Below, piece after piece: positions 53,639-62,147 of a DNA stretch of 64,000 nt. The stretch is from the NCBI RefSeq assembly GCF_900156465.1, contig NZ_LT707064.1, positions 62,001-126,000 on the forward strand, read 5' to 3'. The position numbers were made by a program, and so were the translations under genes. Every line of letters starts with the position of its first letter. Within the stretch, counting starts at the first letter, position 1. Under the pieces are notes generated by a model. That model did not search any database and had not been told where the DNA came from. It saw nothing but the letters and a program-made list of their open reading frames with translations. This stretch comes from Pseudomonas sp. 7SR1. GTDB taxonomy: Bacteria; Pseudomonadota; Gammaproteobacteria; Pseudomonadales; Pseudomonadaceae.

Positions 53639-53653
53639 TTGTAGATAAAACAA
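53639..53653. promoter_or_regulatory. HexR box, edd side
   Basis: TTGT-AGATAAA-ACAA is an exact fit to TTGT-N7-ACAA. It lies in the edd/gapA divergent region, 121 bases from the edd start. Confidence 0.85.
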
Positions 53654-53700
53654 AATATTGCCATCAAAAAGGCTTGTTTTCTATTTTTATGCGAATAATC

Positions 53701-53715
53701 TTGTAATTCCAACAA
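53701..53715. promoter_or_regulatory. HexR box, gapA side
   Basis: TTGT-AATTCCA-ACAA is a second exact fit, 22 bases before the gapA ATG, where a bound repressor would block gapA. Confidence 0.85.
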
Positions 53716-53737
53716 CAAATCGACGGCGGCGCAGTTA

Positions 53738-54739
53738 ATGACTCTTCGAATCGCAATCAATGGTTTTGGCCGCATCGGCCGCAACGTCCTCCGTGCACTT
53801 TATACCCAAGGCTATCGTCGCGACTTGCAGATCGTCGCCATCAACGACCTGGGTGACAGTGCGATCAATGCTCATCTGCTCAAGTTCGACACCGTCCACG
53901 GCACGTTCGATGCCGATGTCCAGCACGATCACGAAAGCCTGACGGTCAATGGCGACCGCATCTCGGTCAGCGCCATCCGCAATCCAGCCGACCTGCCCTG
54001 GGCCGCCGAGAAGATCGACGTGGTCTTCGAATGCACCGGGCTGTTCACCGACCGCGCCAAGGCCGCCGCGCATATCAGCGCCGGCGCCCGCAAGGTGATC
54101 ATCTCGGCTCCGGCCAAGGGGGCCGACGCCACCGTGGTGTATGGCGTGAACCACGACATTCTGCGCCAGTCCCACCAGGTCATTTCCAACGCCTCTTGCA
54201 CCACCAACTGCCTGGCCCCGGTGGCCCAGGTGCTGCACCGCGAGCTGGGCATCGAAAGCGGCCTGATGACCACCATCCATGCCTACACCAACGACCAGAA
54301 CCTGACGGACGTCTACCACAGCGACCCGTATCGCGCCCGTTCCGCCACCCAGAACATGATCCCGAGCAAGACCGGCGCCGCCGAGGCGGTGGGCCTGGTG
54401 CTGCCGGAACTGGCAGGCAAGCTGACCGGCATGGCCGTGCGCGTGCCGGTGATCAACGTTTCCCTGGTGGACCTGACCGTGCAGCTCAAGCGCGAGACCT
54501 CGGCCGACGAAGTCAATGCGCTGCTGCGCCAGGCCAGCCAGCATTCGAAGATCCTGGGCTATAACACCCTGCCCCTGGTTTCCAGTGACTTCAACCACAA
54601 CCCGCTGTCGTCGATCTTCGACGCCAACCACACCAAGGTCAGCGGCAAGCTGCTCAAGGTACTGGCCTGGTATGACAACGAGTGGGGCTTCTCCAACCGC
54701 ATGCTGGATAACTGCCTGGCGCTGTGCAACGCGGAGTGA
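53738..54739 (+). CDS. gapA: Glyceraldehyde-3-phosphate dehydrogenase GapA (Gap-1)
   Basis: This 333-residue dehydrogenase has the NAD motif [16 protein letters not shown] and the catalytic Cys in [13 protein letters not shown], with the C-terminal [14 protein letters not shown]. It oxidises the triose phosphate made by Eda. It is divergent from edd and under HexR; the equivalent in P. putida is gap-1 next to edd. Confidence 0.96.
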   Translation: MTLRIAINGFGRIGRNVLRALYTQGYRRDLQIVAINDLGDSAINAHLLKFDTVHGTFDADVQHDHESLTVNGDRISVSAIRNPADLPWAAEKIDVVFECTGLFTDRAKAAAHISAGARKVIISAPAKGADATVVYGVNHDILRQSHQVISNASCTTNCLAPVAQVLHRELGIESGLMTTIHAYTNDQNLTDVYHSDPYRARSATQNMIPSKTGAAEAVGLVLPELAGKLTGMAVRVPVINVSLVDLTVQLKRETSADEVNALLRQASQHSKILGYNTLPLVSSDFNHNPLSSIFDANHTKVSGKLLKVLAWYDNEWGFSNRMLDNCLALCNAE

Positions 54740-54781
54740 TCCACACGCTCAGTCCAGCTTTTGTGTAGCGGCGAGCTTGTA

Positions 54782-54873
54782 GAGACGAGCTTGCACGCGA
54801 TAGCGATGGGTCAGGGTCAATCGACAATGATGCGACCTGGCCGAACGGCATCGCGCGCAGCTCGCTCCCGCAG
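54782..54873. repeat. Degenerate REPIN after gapA
   Basis: GACGAGCTTGCACGCGATAG and CATCGCGCGCAGCTCGCTCC are decayed inverted arms. Confidence 0.55.
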
Positions 54874-54926
54874 GGGACGGGGGCATGGGATCGGTAGGGT
54901 CACGAAATCAAGGCTTGACCTGCCAA

Positions 54927-54951
54927 GTAGATAATAATCATTATCATCTAC
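54927..54951. promoter_or_regulatory. Fur box of the haem-uptake operon
   Basis: Bases 54927-54945 match the 19-base Fur consensus at 15 positions (core AATAATCATTATC). The whole GTAGAT...ATCTAC element is palindromic at its ends. It lies 22 bases before the sigma-factor start, so iron-Fur should repress the unit. Confidence 0.88.
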
Positions 54952-54973
54952 TCAAATCGGATCGAGCCCTGCC

Positions 54974-55492
54974 GTGAGTCAATCGCGCTTTCACCACGTC
55001 TTCCTCGCCCAGCGTACACCGCTGCTGCGCACCCTTGAACGTATGGTCAACAACCCCAGCACTGCCGAAGACCTGCTTCAGGAAACGTACCTGCGCGTGA
55101 CCCGTGCCCTGAACGAGCGTACGGTCGATCATCTTGAACCCTTCGTCTTCCAGACCGCGCGCAACCTGGCACTGGATCATCTGCGCGCCCGGCGTATCCA
55201 GTCGCGGACATTGCTGGAGGACGTCCCGGTAGACGTCGTGAACAATGTGGTGGCCCCCCAGAGCAGCGCCGAAGACGCCGCCCATGCCGGACGCATGCTC
55301 GAACGCCTCAACGTCAGCCTGCAGGCCTTGAGCCCACGCCAACAACAGATCTTCATGCTCAGCCGCCTGCAAGGTCACGCTTATCAAGAGATCGCCGAGC
55401 GCCTGGGTGTCTCGCCGAGTACGGTGCAAAAGGAACTGAAGTTGATCATGGCAATCTGTATCGGCGTGGCTGAACGTCTCGACGCCGACTGA
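54974..55492 (+). CDS. FecI-type ECF sigma factor (HxuI/HasI-like)
   Basis: This 172-residue iron-starvation sigma starts at GTG. Region 2 is NNPSTAEDLLQETYLRVTRAL and region 4 is HAYQEIAERLGVSPSTVQKELKL. It should transcribe the haem receptor gene when the receptor signals through the FecR-type protein. It is controlled by the Fur box upstream. The order sigma-FecR-receptor-haem oxygenase next to gap-1 also occurs in P. putida. Confidence 0.92.
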   Translation: MSQSRFHHVFLAQRTPLLRTLERMVNNPSTAEDLLQETYLRVTRALNERTVDHLEPFVFQTARNLALDHLRARRIQSRTLLEDVPVDVVNNVVAPQSSAEDAAHAGRMLERLNVSLQALSPRQQQIFMLSRLQGHAYQEIAERLGVSPSTVQKELKLIMAICIGVAERLDAD

Positions 55493-55611
55493 GCCTGTAG
55501 GAACTTTCCATTCGAGGCCGCCGCCGATTGCGTTGGCCGGCGGCCCTGCTAATCTTGCCGCCCTCAAGCCTGATACGAACAGCAGTGCATAGACACCGCC
55601 GAGGAAGCACC

Positions 55612-56574
55612 GTGACGGACACCCATCGCGCCCCCGGGCCAGCTCCAGCCACAGACACCGCCCATGCCATGGAGCAGGCGCTGGACTGGCTGATCCTGCT
55701 GGACAACCCCAGCCAGGAGCAGACCCGGCAGTTCCAGGCCTGGCTGGCGGCCGACCCGCGTCATGGCGAAGCGTTCGTCAGGGCCCAGACCATCTGGAAC
55801 GGCCCGCAGGTACTGGAAAGTGCCCGGCAGCTCCAGGCGGCGCCGAAAGCCACGGCGCTGTCACGCCTGCGTGCCCATTGGAAACCGCTGGCCACCGCCG
55901 CCGTGCTGTTCCTGGGCCTGTTCAACTTCAGCGACTTGCCCCTGCACTTGCAGGCCGACCACCTGACCGTGGTCGGCGAGCGCCAGCGCCTGCAACTGGA
56001 GGACGGCTCCAGGGTCCTGCTCAACACCGATTCGGCCTTCTCCAGCACGTTCAATGAACAGCGACACATGGCCCGGCTGTACAAGGGCGAAGCGTTCTTC
56101 GAGGTCCCCGGCGATCGCAACCTGCCGCTGGAAATCGAAGCCGGCCCGGTTACCGCCAGTGTCAGCGACACCACGTTCGCCGTGCGCTACCTCGACGGCG
56201 TGGCGCAGGTCCAGGTGCAGCGCGGCGATGTGGACCTGCGGGCCAACCGCAACGACACGCGTGTCCGGCTCTCGGCCGGAGAAAGCATTCGCATCGGCCC
56301 CAACGGCTTCGATCGCCCGGCAAGGCTCGATGCCAGCACCGACCTGGCGTGGGTCCAGGGCCGGCTGGTGTTCGAAAATCGACCGCTGGACCAGGTACTG
56401 GCCGAACTGCAACGCTATTACCCCGGCTGGATCATCAATCGCAACGAGCAGTTGGCCCACATCGCGGTGACCGGCAACTACCGCCTCGACCAGCCGCTGG
56501 ACGTGGTGCGCTCGCTGGCCCATATCACCTCGGCGCGGGTCCAGGAGTTCCCGGCCCTGGTCATTCTCAACTGA
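55612..56574 (+). CDS. FecR-type anti-sigma/sigma regulator
   Basis: This 320-residue regulator starts at GTG with GAGGAAG upstream. The N-terminal DUF4880 part (EQALDWLILLDNPSQEQTRQFQAWLAADPRHGEAF) binds the sigma. One membrane helix lies at about 90-106 (LATAAVLFLGLFNF), and the FecR periplasmic domain has GERQRLQLEDGSRVLLNTDS. The C-terminal STN-like part (NRPLDQVLAELQRYYPG) contacts the receptor. The upstream open frame from a TTG has no ribosome site. Confidence 0.92.
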   Translation: MTDTHRAPGPAPATDTAHAMEQALDWLILLDNPSQEQTRQFQAWLAADPRHGEAFVRAQTIWNGPQVLESARQLQAAPKATALSRLRAHWKPLATAAVLFLGLFNFSDLPLHLQADHLTVVGERQRLQLEDGSRVLLNTDSAFSSTFNEQRHMARLYKGEAFFEVPGDRNLPLEIEAGPVTASVSDTTFAVRYLDGVAQVQVQRGDVDLRANRNDTRVRLSAGESIRIGPNGFDRPARLDASTDLAWVQGRLVFENRPLDQVLAELQRYYPGWIINRNEQLAHIAVTGNYRLDQPLDVVRSLAHITSARVQEFPALVILN

Positions 56575-56639
56575 ACGAGCATTATTTTTACTCGATAGCG
56601 TGAGCTGGTTCGTCTCGTTATAGCCAATGCAATTGATTC

Positions 56640-56653
56640 GCATCTACAGATGC
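56640..56653. other. Small inverted repeat before the receptor gene
   Basis: GCATCT-AC-AGATGC lies 41 bases before the receptor start, in the region where the FecI-type promoter should be. It may be part of that promoter or a leader hairpin. Confidence 0.35.
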
Positions 56654-56693
56654 CGATCTGCACCTATAACAGATGCGACACGGAGCGCTATCG

Positions 56694-59288
56694 ATGTCCT
56701 CTCGCCTTACTTGCCGGTTCCTTGCCCCTACCCGCACGTTGTCACTGCTGACCGCCGCCATCCTGATGGCCGGCAGCGTCCCGGCCGCCCTGGCCGCCAC
56801 CGCCACGCGTTCGTCGACTCACAACATGGGCGACTACACCTTCGCCATCACCCAGCAACCGCTGGTCTCTGCCCTGAATGCCTTTACCGCAGTCACTGGA
56901 TGGCAGGTGGGCCTGCCGGCCGAACTGGCCGACGGGGTCGCCTCGCCCGGCGTGAACGGTTCGCTATCGCCGGAAAAAGCCCTCGAGCGCCTGTTGGTGG
57001 GGACCAACCTGAGCTATCGCAAACTGGGCAGCAACAACGTGGTTCTGGAAAAGAGCAGCGCCGGCAGCGTACTGAACCTGCAACAGGTGACTATCAGCGC
57101 CACCCGCCAGGAACAAGCCATCGCCAGCGTGCCCAGCACCGTCACGGCCCATGACCGCCAGGCCCTGGACCGCAACAACGTCAACACCCTCAAGGACCTG
57201 GTGCGTTACGAACCCGGTGTCTCGGCGGGGGGTGCCGGCCAGCGGGGCGGCATCAGTGGCTATAACATCCGCGGCATCGACGGCAACCGGATCCTGACCC
57301 AGGTCGATGGTGTGGAAATACCCGACAGTTTCTTCAACGGCCCCTATGCCAAGACCCAGCGCAACTATGTCGACCCGGAAATCGTCAAGCGCGTGGAGAT
57401 CCTGCGCGGCCCGGCCTCGGTGCTGTACGGCAGCAATGCCATCGGCGGTGCCGTCAGTTACTTCACCCTGGACCCGGACGACATCATCAAGCCCGGCAGC
57501 GACGTCGGCGCCCGGCTGAAAACCGGCTACAGCTCCGCCGACGAGAGCTGGCTCAAGTCCGCCACCGTCGCCGGCCGCAGCGGCGCATTCGATGGCCTGC
57601 TGCACTACAGCCAGCGCGACGGCCACGAAACCGAATCCTATGGCAGCCACAATGGCACCGGCCTGGACCGCACCGCGGCCAACCCGGAGGATGTACGCAC
57701 CCACAACGTCCTGGCCAAGCTGGGCTGGAACTATGACGATGATGCGCGCCTGGGGCTGGTCTACGAGAAGTACAAGGATGACCGCGACAGCGATCTGAAA
57801 AGCGCCTATGGCGGCCCGTATGCCAATGGCCAGCCGGCCATTCCTCCCGCCGTGCTGCCCGGTGGCATGTACCAGTGGCGCACCGGCAACGACACCATCA
57901 GTCGCGAGCGCTTCGGCCTGGAACACAGCTTCGCCCTCGACAGCCTGCTGGCCGACCGCGTGAAGTGGAGCCTGAACCACCAGGTCGCCAAGACCGACCA
58001 GAGCACCGCCGAGTTCTATTTCCCCATCACCCGCCAGGTGCTACGCACCCGGGATACCCTCTATGAAGAAAAACAGTGGGTATTCGACGCGCAGCTGGAA
58101 AAAGCCTTCAGCATCGCCGAGACCGACCACGCGCTGACCTACGGCACCACCCTCAAGCAGCAGAAGGTGACCGGTTCGCGTAGCGGCAATGGCGTCTGCC
58201 TGGCGGTCGGCGTGGGCTGCCCGACCGTCGGTGCCATCAGTACCCGTGACGTGCTGGCAAAAGCCAGCGATTTCCCGGACCCGACCATCAATACCTACAG
58301 TCTGTTCGCCCAGGACCAGATCAGCTGGGAAAAGTGGACCTTCACCCCGGGCCTGCGCTACGACCACACCCGACTCAAGCCGCACCTCACCGAGGAATTC
58401 CTCAACACCGTCGACCCCACCAGCGGCGGCGAAGTCAGTGACAGCAACAAGACCTGGCATCGCGTTTCGCCCAAGTTCGGCCTGACCTACGCGTTCACCG
58501 ATCAGTACACCTGGTACGGCCAGTACGCCGAAGGGTTCCGAACCCCGACCGCCAAGGCCCTGTACGGGCGCTTCGACAACCCCGGTGCCGGCTATAGCGT
58601 GGAACCCAACCCCGACCTGGAACCGGAAAAAAGCAAGAGCTACGAGACCGGCCTGCGGGGGCGTTTCGATGCCGGCTCCTTCGATGTGGCAGTGTTCTAC
58701 AACAAGTATCGCGATTTCATCAACGAAGACGCGATCACGCCCGGGGCGGACCAGCTGACCTTCCAGAGCAATAACATCAAGCACGCCACCATCAAGGGCG
58801 CCGAGGTCAAGGGGCGCCTGGACCTGGACGTGTTCGGCGCGCCGCAGGGCCTGTATACCCAGGGCTCGGTGGCCTATGCCTATGGTCGCAACGACGATAC
58901 CGGCCAGCCGATCAACAGCGTCAACCCACTGACCGGGGTGTTCGGCCTTGGTTATGACCAGGACGGTTACGGCACCCTGCTCAGTTGGACCCTGGTCCGG
59001 AAGAAGAACCGCGTCGACGACAGCAACTTCAACTCCCCCGATGGCGTCAGCAGCCAGTTCAAGACCCCAGGCTTCGGCATCCTCGACCTGACCGGGTTCT
59101 ACAAAGTGACCGACGACGTCACCGTCAGTGGCGGGCTCTACAACCTTACCGACAAGAAGTACTGGCTGTGGGATGACGTGCGCGGCTACGACAGCGTCGG
59201 CGAGGCCGCGGTGCTGAGCCCCGCCAACCTCGATCGCCTGACCGCGCCCGGACGCAATTTCGCAGTGAACCTGATCTGGGACATCTGA
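56694..59288 (+). CDS. TonB-dependent haem/haemoprotein receptor with STN signalling domain
   Basis: This 864-residue outer-membrane receptor has a signal peptide ending near residue 35, an STN domain (about 44-120; YTFAITQQPLVSALNAFTAV), a TonB-box-like LQQVTISATR, a plug (about 130-250; YNIRGIDGNRILTQVDGV; VEILRGPASVLYGSNAIGGA) and a barrel ending in aromatic NLIWDI. The type is the haemoglobin/transferrin family, similar to HxuA (PA1302). STN and the linked sigma/FecR genes make it a transducer. GGAG before 56694 decides the start; an ATG at 56673 lacks one. Confidence 0.92.
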   Translation: MSSRLTCRFLAPTRTLSLLTAAILMAGSVPAALAATATRSSTHNMGDYTFAITQQPLVSALNAFTAVTGWQVGLPAELADGVASPGVNGSLSPEKALERLLVGTNLSYRKLGSNNVVLEKSSAGSVLNLQQVTISATRQEQAIASVPSTVTAHDRQALDRNNVNTLKDLVRYEPGVSAGGAGQRGGISGYNIRGIDGNRILTQVDGVEIPDSFFNGPYAKTQRNYVDPEIVKRVEILRGPASVLYGSNAIGGAVSYFTLDPDDIIKPGSDVGARLKTGYSSADESWLKSATVAGRSGAFDGLLHYSQRDGHETESYGSHNGTGLDRTAANPEDVRTHNVLAKLGWNYDDDARLGLVYEKYKDDRDSDLKSAYGGPYANGQPAIPPAVLPGGMYQWRTGNDTISRERFGLEHSFALDSLLADRVKWSLNHQVAKTDQSTAEFYFPITRQVLRTRDTLYEEKQWVFDAQLEKAFSIAETDHALTYGTTLKQQKVTGSRSGNGVCLAVGVGCPTVGAISTRDVLAKASDFPDPTINTYSLFAQDQISWEKWTFTPGLRYDHTRLKPHLTEEFLNTVDPTSGGEVSDSNKTWHRVSPKFGLTYAFTDQYTWYGQYAEGFRTPTAKALYGRFDNPGAGYSVEPNPDLEPEKSKSYETGLRGRFDAGSFDVAVFYNKYRDFINEDAITPGADQLTFQSNNIKHATIKGAEVKGRLDLDVFGAPQGLYTQGSVAYAYGRNDDTGQPINSVNPLTGVFGLGYDQDGYGTLLSWTLVRKKNRVDDSNFNSPDGVSSQFKTPGFGILDLTGFYKVTDDVTVSGGLYNLTDKKYWLWDDVRGYDSVGEAAVLSPANLDRLTAPGRNFAVNLIWDI

Positions 59289-59313
59289 CGATATCCCAGG
59301 CAACACAGCTCCC

Positions 59314-59436
59314 GTGGCGAGGGGATTGATCGCCGCTGGGCGCGCAGTATCCCGAAATGTCTATCTGGCACTTCAGATGATCGGAGGCGTTTTAGGAGCG
59401 GCTGCGCGCCCCGCCCGGGGACAAATCCCCTCGCCA
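59314..59436. repeat. REPIN-like pair (GTGGCGAGGGGATT family)
   Basis: GTGGCGAGGGGATTGAT and ACAAATCCCCTCGCCA are inverted ends about 90 bases apart, between the receptor and haem oxygenase genes. Confidence 0.7.
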
Positions 59437-59464
59437 TCAATGTGCTTACTCACAGGAATTTTTC

Positions 59465-60055
59465 ATGACCACAGAACGCCCCATCACACGCTCCCAACGC
59501 CTGAACCAGATCACCCACGAGCCCCACAGCAGACTCGACGCACTGGTCAAGGCCCACGCCCCGTTCGAAACCCCGGCCAGCTTCGCCCGCTTCGTCGTCG
59601 CCCAGTACCTGTTCCAGTCGGAACTGGTGGCCCTGTACAACGACCCGCAGTTGTCCGCGCTGATCCCCGACCTGTCGGCCCGCTGCCGCGCCGAAGCGGC
59701 CAAGGCCGACCTGGCGGACCTGGACACGCCGGTGCCGGCACCCGTGAACGGCGCGGTGAGGCACCCGACCCAGGCCGAGGCCCTGGGCTGGCTGTTCGTC
59801 TCCGAGGGGTCGAAACTGGGGGCTGCGTTCCTGATCAAGCGCGCCGTAGCCCTGGGCATGAACGAAACCTTCGGCGCCCGTCACCTGGCTGAACCGGCAG
59901 GCGGCCGCGCCGAAGGCTGGAAAACCTTCACCCGAACCCTCGACGGCCTGGTCTTCAGCGAACGACAGGAAGCCGAGGCGGACAAAGGCGCGCTGGATGC
60001 ATTCAACCGCTTTACCGTGCTGCTGGAACACGCCTATGCGGCCGAGCCGGCTTGA
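59465..60055 (+). CDS. hemO: Haem oxygenase HemO (PigA type)
   Basis: This 196-residue helical enzyme opens haem to biliverdin and releases iron and CO. The haem-ligand His is in QITHEPHSRLDAL, and the distal helix glycines are in GWLFVSEGSKLGAAFL. As I recall it, the sequence resembles P. aeruginosa HemO (PigA) more than BphO. It lets the cell use the haem taken up by the upstream receptor. ATG at 59465 follows AGGAA. Confidence 0.92.
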   Translation: MTTERPITRSQRLNQITHEPHSRLDALVKAHAPFETPASFARFVVAQYLFQSELVALYNDPQLSALIPDLSARCRAEAAKADLADLDTPVPAPVNGAVRHPTQAEALGWLFVSEGSKLGAAFLIKRAVALGMNETFGARHLAEPAGGRAEGWKTFTRTLDGLVFSERQEAEADKGALDAFNRFTVLLEHAYAAEPA

Positions 60056-60075
60056 ACACATCGCCATCCCCTCAG

Positions 60076-60159
60076 GGAGCGAACCGGCTCGCGGTGACGG
60101 CCACCCAGTCGGCACATAGGCGCCTGTCAGAGCGCTATCGCGAGCAGGCTCGCGCCCAT
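60076..60159. repeat. Degenerate REPIN
   Basis: AGGGAGCGAACCGGCTCGCG and ATCGCGAGCAGGCTCGCGCC form decayed arms that end just before the next gene. Confidence 0.55.
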
Positions 60160-60172
60160 GAGGGAACCGTTC

Positions 60173-60625
60173 ATGCTTGAACCAGGACACGCGAACCGCA
60201 GCCCCTCGAAAGCCGCCCGGCTGTTCTTCACGCTCCTGGCCTATGCCAGCCTGGCCATCGGCCTGGTCGCCATCGTCGTGCCTGGCCTGCCGAGCACCGA
60301 GTTCATCCTGCTGGCCGCCTGGGCCGCGACGCGTGGCTCGCCGCGCCTGAGCGCATGGCTGGAGAATCATCGGTGGTTCGCAGCGATGCTGCGCAACTGG
60401 CGCAACGGCAAAGTCATCGCGCGCAGGGCCAAGTTCGGCGCCACCGCCAGCATGCTGCTCTGCGCCGGGCTGATGCTGGCGCTGCTCGATCACCGCTGGC
60501 CGGTTTACCTGGCATTGCTGGGAATGGGTTTAGGCAACCTCTGGATCTGGTCCCGCCCGGAACACCCTCCGGACAAGGATGCTAGCGCCCGCTGGGCGGT
60601 GAAGCGCCGCCCTGCGGATTTTTGA
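60173..60625 (+). CDS. YbaN-like (DUF454) inner-membrane protein
   Basis: This protein of about 150 residues has three hydrophobic helices and the DUF454 signature VVPGLPSTEFILLAAWAATRGSPRLSAWLENH. The family is often found beside haem oxygenase and haem-uptake genes, as here, but its role is not known. The ATG at 60173 with AGGGA upstream is preferred to one five codons earlier that overlaps the REPIN. Confidence 0.87.
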   Translation: MLEPGHANRSPSKAARLFFTLLAYASLAIGLVAIVVPGLPSTEFILLAAWAATRGSPRLSAWLENHRWFAAMLRNWRNGKVIARRAKFGATASMLLCAGLMLALLDHRWPVYLALLGMGLGNLWIWSRPEHPPDKDASARWAVKRRPADF

Positions 60626-60661
60626 TCTATGCTCGCCCTTTCATTGTGCGCAGGGCCTTCG

Positions 60662-62008
60662 ATGACCGATCAGCTCACGTCCATGCAAGCCGCCCTTGGC
60701 TTGCCCATGACCCCGATCCCCTTCACCGACGAAGGCGCCTTGCCCTCGGCATTCGCCGTCACGGAACTGGCCTGCGCCAGCATCGCCGCGGCCGGCCAGG
60801 CTGTCGCCGAACTGCTTCACCAGCAAACCGGCCGGCGTCCCTCTTTGGAAGTCGACCGGCGACTGGCCTCGTTCTGGTTCTCCACGTCCTTGCGCCCCCT
60901 TGGCTGGAGCGTGCCGCCGATGTGGGACCCGGTGGCCGGCGACTACGCCACTGCCGATGGCTGGATCCGCCTGCACACCAACGCGCCGCATCATCGCCTT
61001 GCGGCGGAAAAGGTCCTGGGCGTCTGCCGTGATCGCGACGACATGGCAAGCAAGGTCGCTCTCTGGAACAAGGCCGAACTGGAACAGGCCGTGGTGAATG
61101 CGGGCGGTTGCGCCGCCGAAATGCGCCCGTGGCAGGCATGGCAGGGCCATCCCCAAGGCAAGGCGGTGAACGCCGAACCGCTGGTGCACTTCGACGCCAG
61201 CCTCGATGCCCGGCCTGGCCCCTGGCTCGGTACCGTGGCGCGACCACTGGCGGGACTCAAGGTGCTGGACCTGACCCGTGTGCTGGCCGGTCCCATTGCC
61301 AGCCGCTTCCTCGCGGGCCTGGGGGCCGATGTCCTGCGCATCGATCCACCGAGCTGGAACGAGCCTGGCGTGGTGCCGGAAGTGACCCTGGGCAAACGCT
61401 GCACCCGCCTCGACTTGCATCGAGCCGACGACCGTGCAGTGTTCGAGACTTTGCTCAAGGATGCCGACATCCTCTTGCACGGCTATCGCGCCGATGCCCT
61501 GGAACGCCTGGGTTATGGCGCCGCGCAACGCCAGCAATTGGCCCCCGGGCTGATCGATGTGAGCCTCAACGCCTACGGCTGGAGCGGCCCTTGGCAGAAC
61601 CGACGCGGCTTCGACAGCCTGGTGCAGATGAGCAGCGGCATCGCCGAAGCCGGCATGGGTTGGAAACAGGCCGACAAACCGACACCCTTGCCGGTGCAGG
61701 CGCTGGATCACGCCACGGGATACCTGATGGCGGCCAGCGCCATCGTGCTCTTGTCCCGTCGCCTGGCGAACGGCCCAGGCGGCTCGGCACGCCTGTCCCT
61801 GGCACGCACGGCAAAACTGTTGATCGAACACGGCGCGGGCGCCCAGACCGCGCTACGACCCGAGAACAGCGCCGACCAGGGGTTGCTGGTGGAACAAACG
61901 CCCTGGGGCCCGGCCCATCGGTTGCAGGTGCCGCTGAGAATCACCGGTACGCCTTTGCAATGGGCAGCGCCAGCGACCGAACTGGGTGCCCATCGCCCGC
62001 AATGGTGA
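60662..62008 (+). CDS. CoA-transferase family III (CaiB/BaiF-like) protein
   Basis: This 448-residue protein has a unique N-terminal region (about 1-190, with RPLGWSVPPMWDP and ADGWIRLHTNAPHH) followed by a CaiB-type domain (LAGLKVLDLTRVLAGPIASRFLAGLGADVLRIDPP; YGWSGPWQNRRGFDSLVQ). Family III enzymes use an Asp to carry CoA; in formyl-CoA transferase it lies in VSMQDAVL. The aligned segment here reads LSLARTAKLL, so the Asp seems replaced by Arg. It may be inactive or act by another route. The start at 60662 lies 11 codons into the open frame, after an AGGGC site. Its role is unknown. Confidence 0.82.
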   Translation: MTDQLTSMQAALGLPMTPIPFTDEGALPSAFAVTELACASIAAAGQAVAELLHQQTGRRPSLEVDRRLASFWFSTSLRPLGWSVPPMWDPVAGDYATADGWIRLHTNAPHHRLAAEKVLGVCRDRDDMASKVALWNKAELEQAVVNAGGCAAEMRPWQAWQGHPQGKAVNAEPLVHFDASLDARPGPWLGTVARPLAGLKVLDLTRVLAGPIASRFLAGLGADVLRIDPPSWNEPGVVPEVTLGKRCTRLDLHRADDRAVFETLLKDADILLHGYRADALERLGYGAAQRQQLAPGLIDVSLNAYGWSGPWQNRRGFDSLVQMSSGIAEAGMGWKQADKPTPLPVQALDHATGYLMAASAIVLLSRRLANGPGGSARLSLARTAKLLIEHGAGAQTALRPENSADQGLLVEQTPWGPAHRLQVPLRITGTPLQWAAPATELGAHRPQW

Positions 62009-62052
62009 TGGCCGCCCAATCGCCAGCGAACCGTGCCAGCGTGTCGATCCAT

Positions 62053-62109
62053 TGTGGCAAGGGGGTTTCCCCCTGGAACGTGCACGCTTCGTTAAATCCC
62101 CTCACCACA
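62053..62109. repeat. Degenerate REPIN-like element
   Basis: TGTGGCAAGGGGGTTTCCCCC at the left (first base outside the arm) and GTTAAATCCCCTCACCACA at the right are decayed ends of the GTGGCGAGGGGATT family. Confidence 0.55.
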
Positions 62110-62147
62110 CTGACGGTCTCTAACTTGCCAGAAAGGCAACCTTCGCC

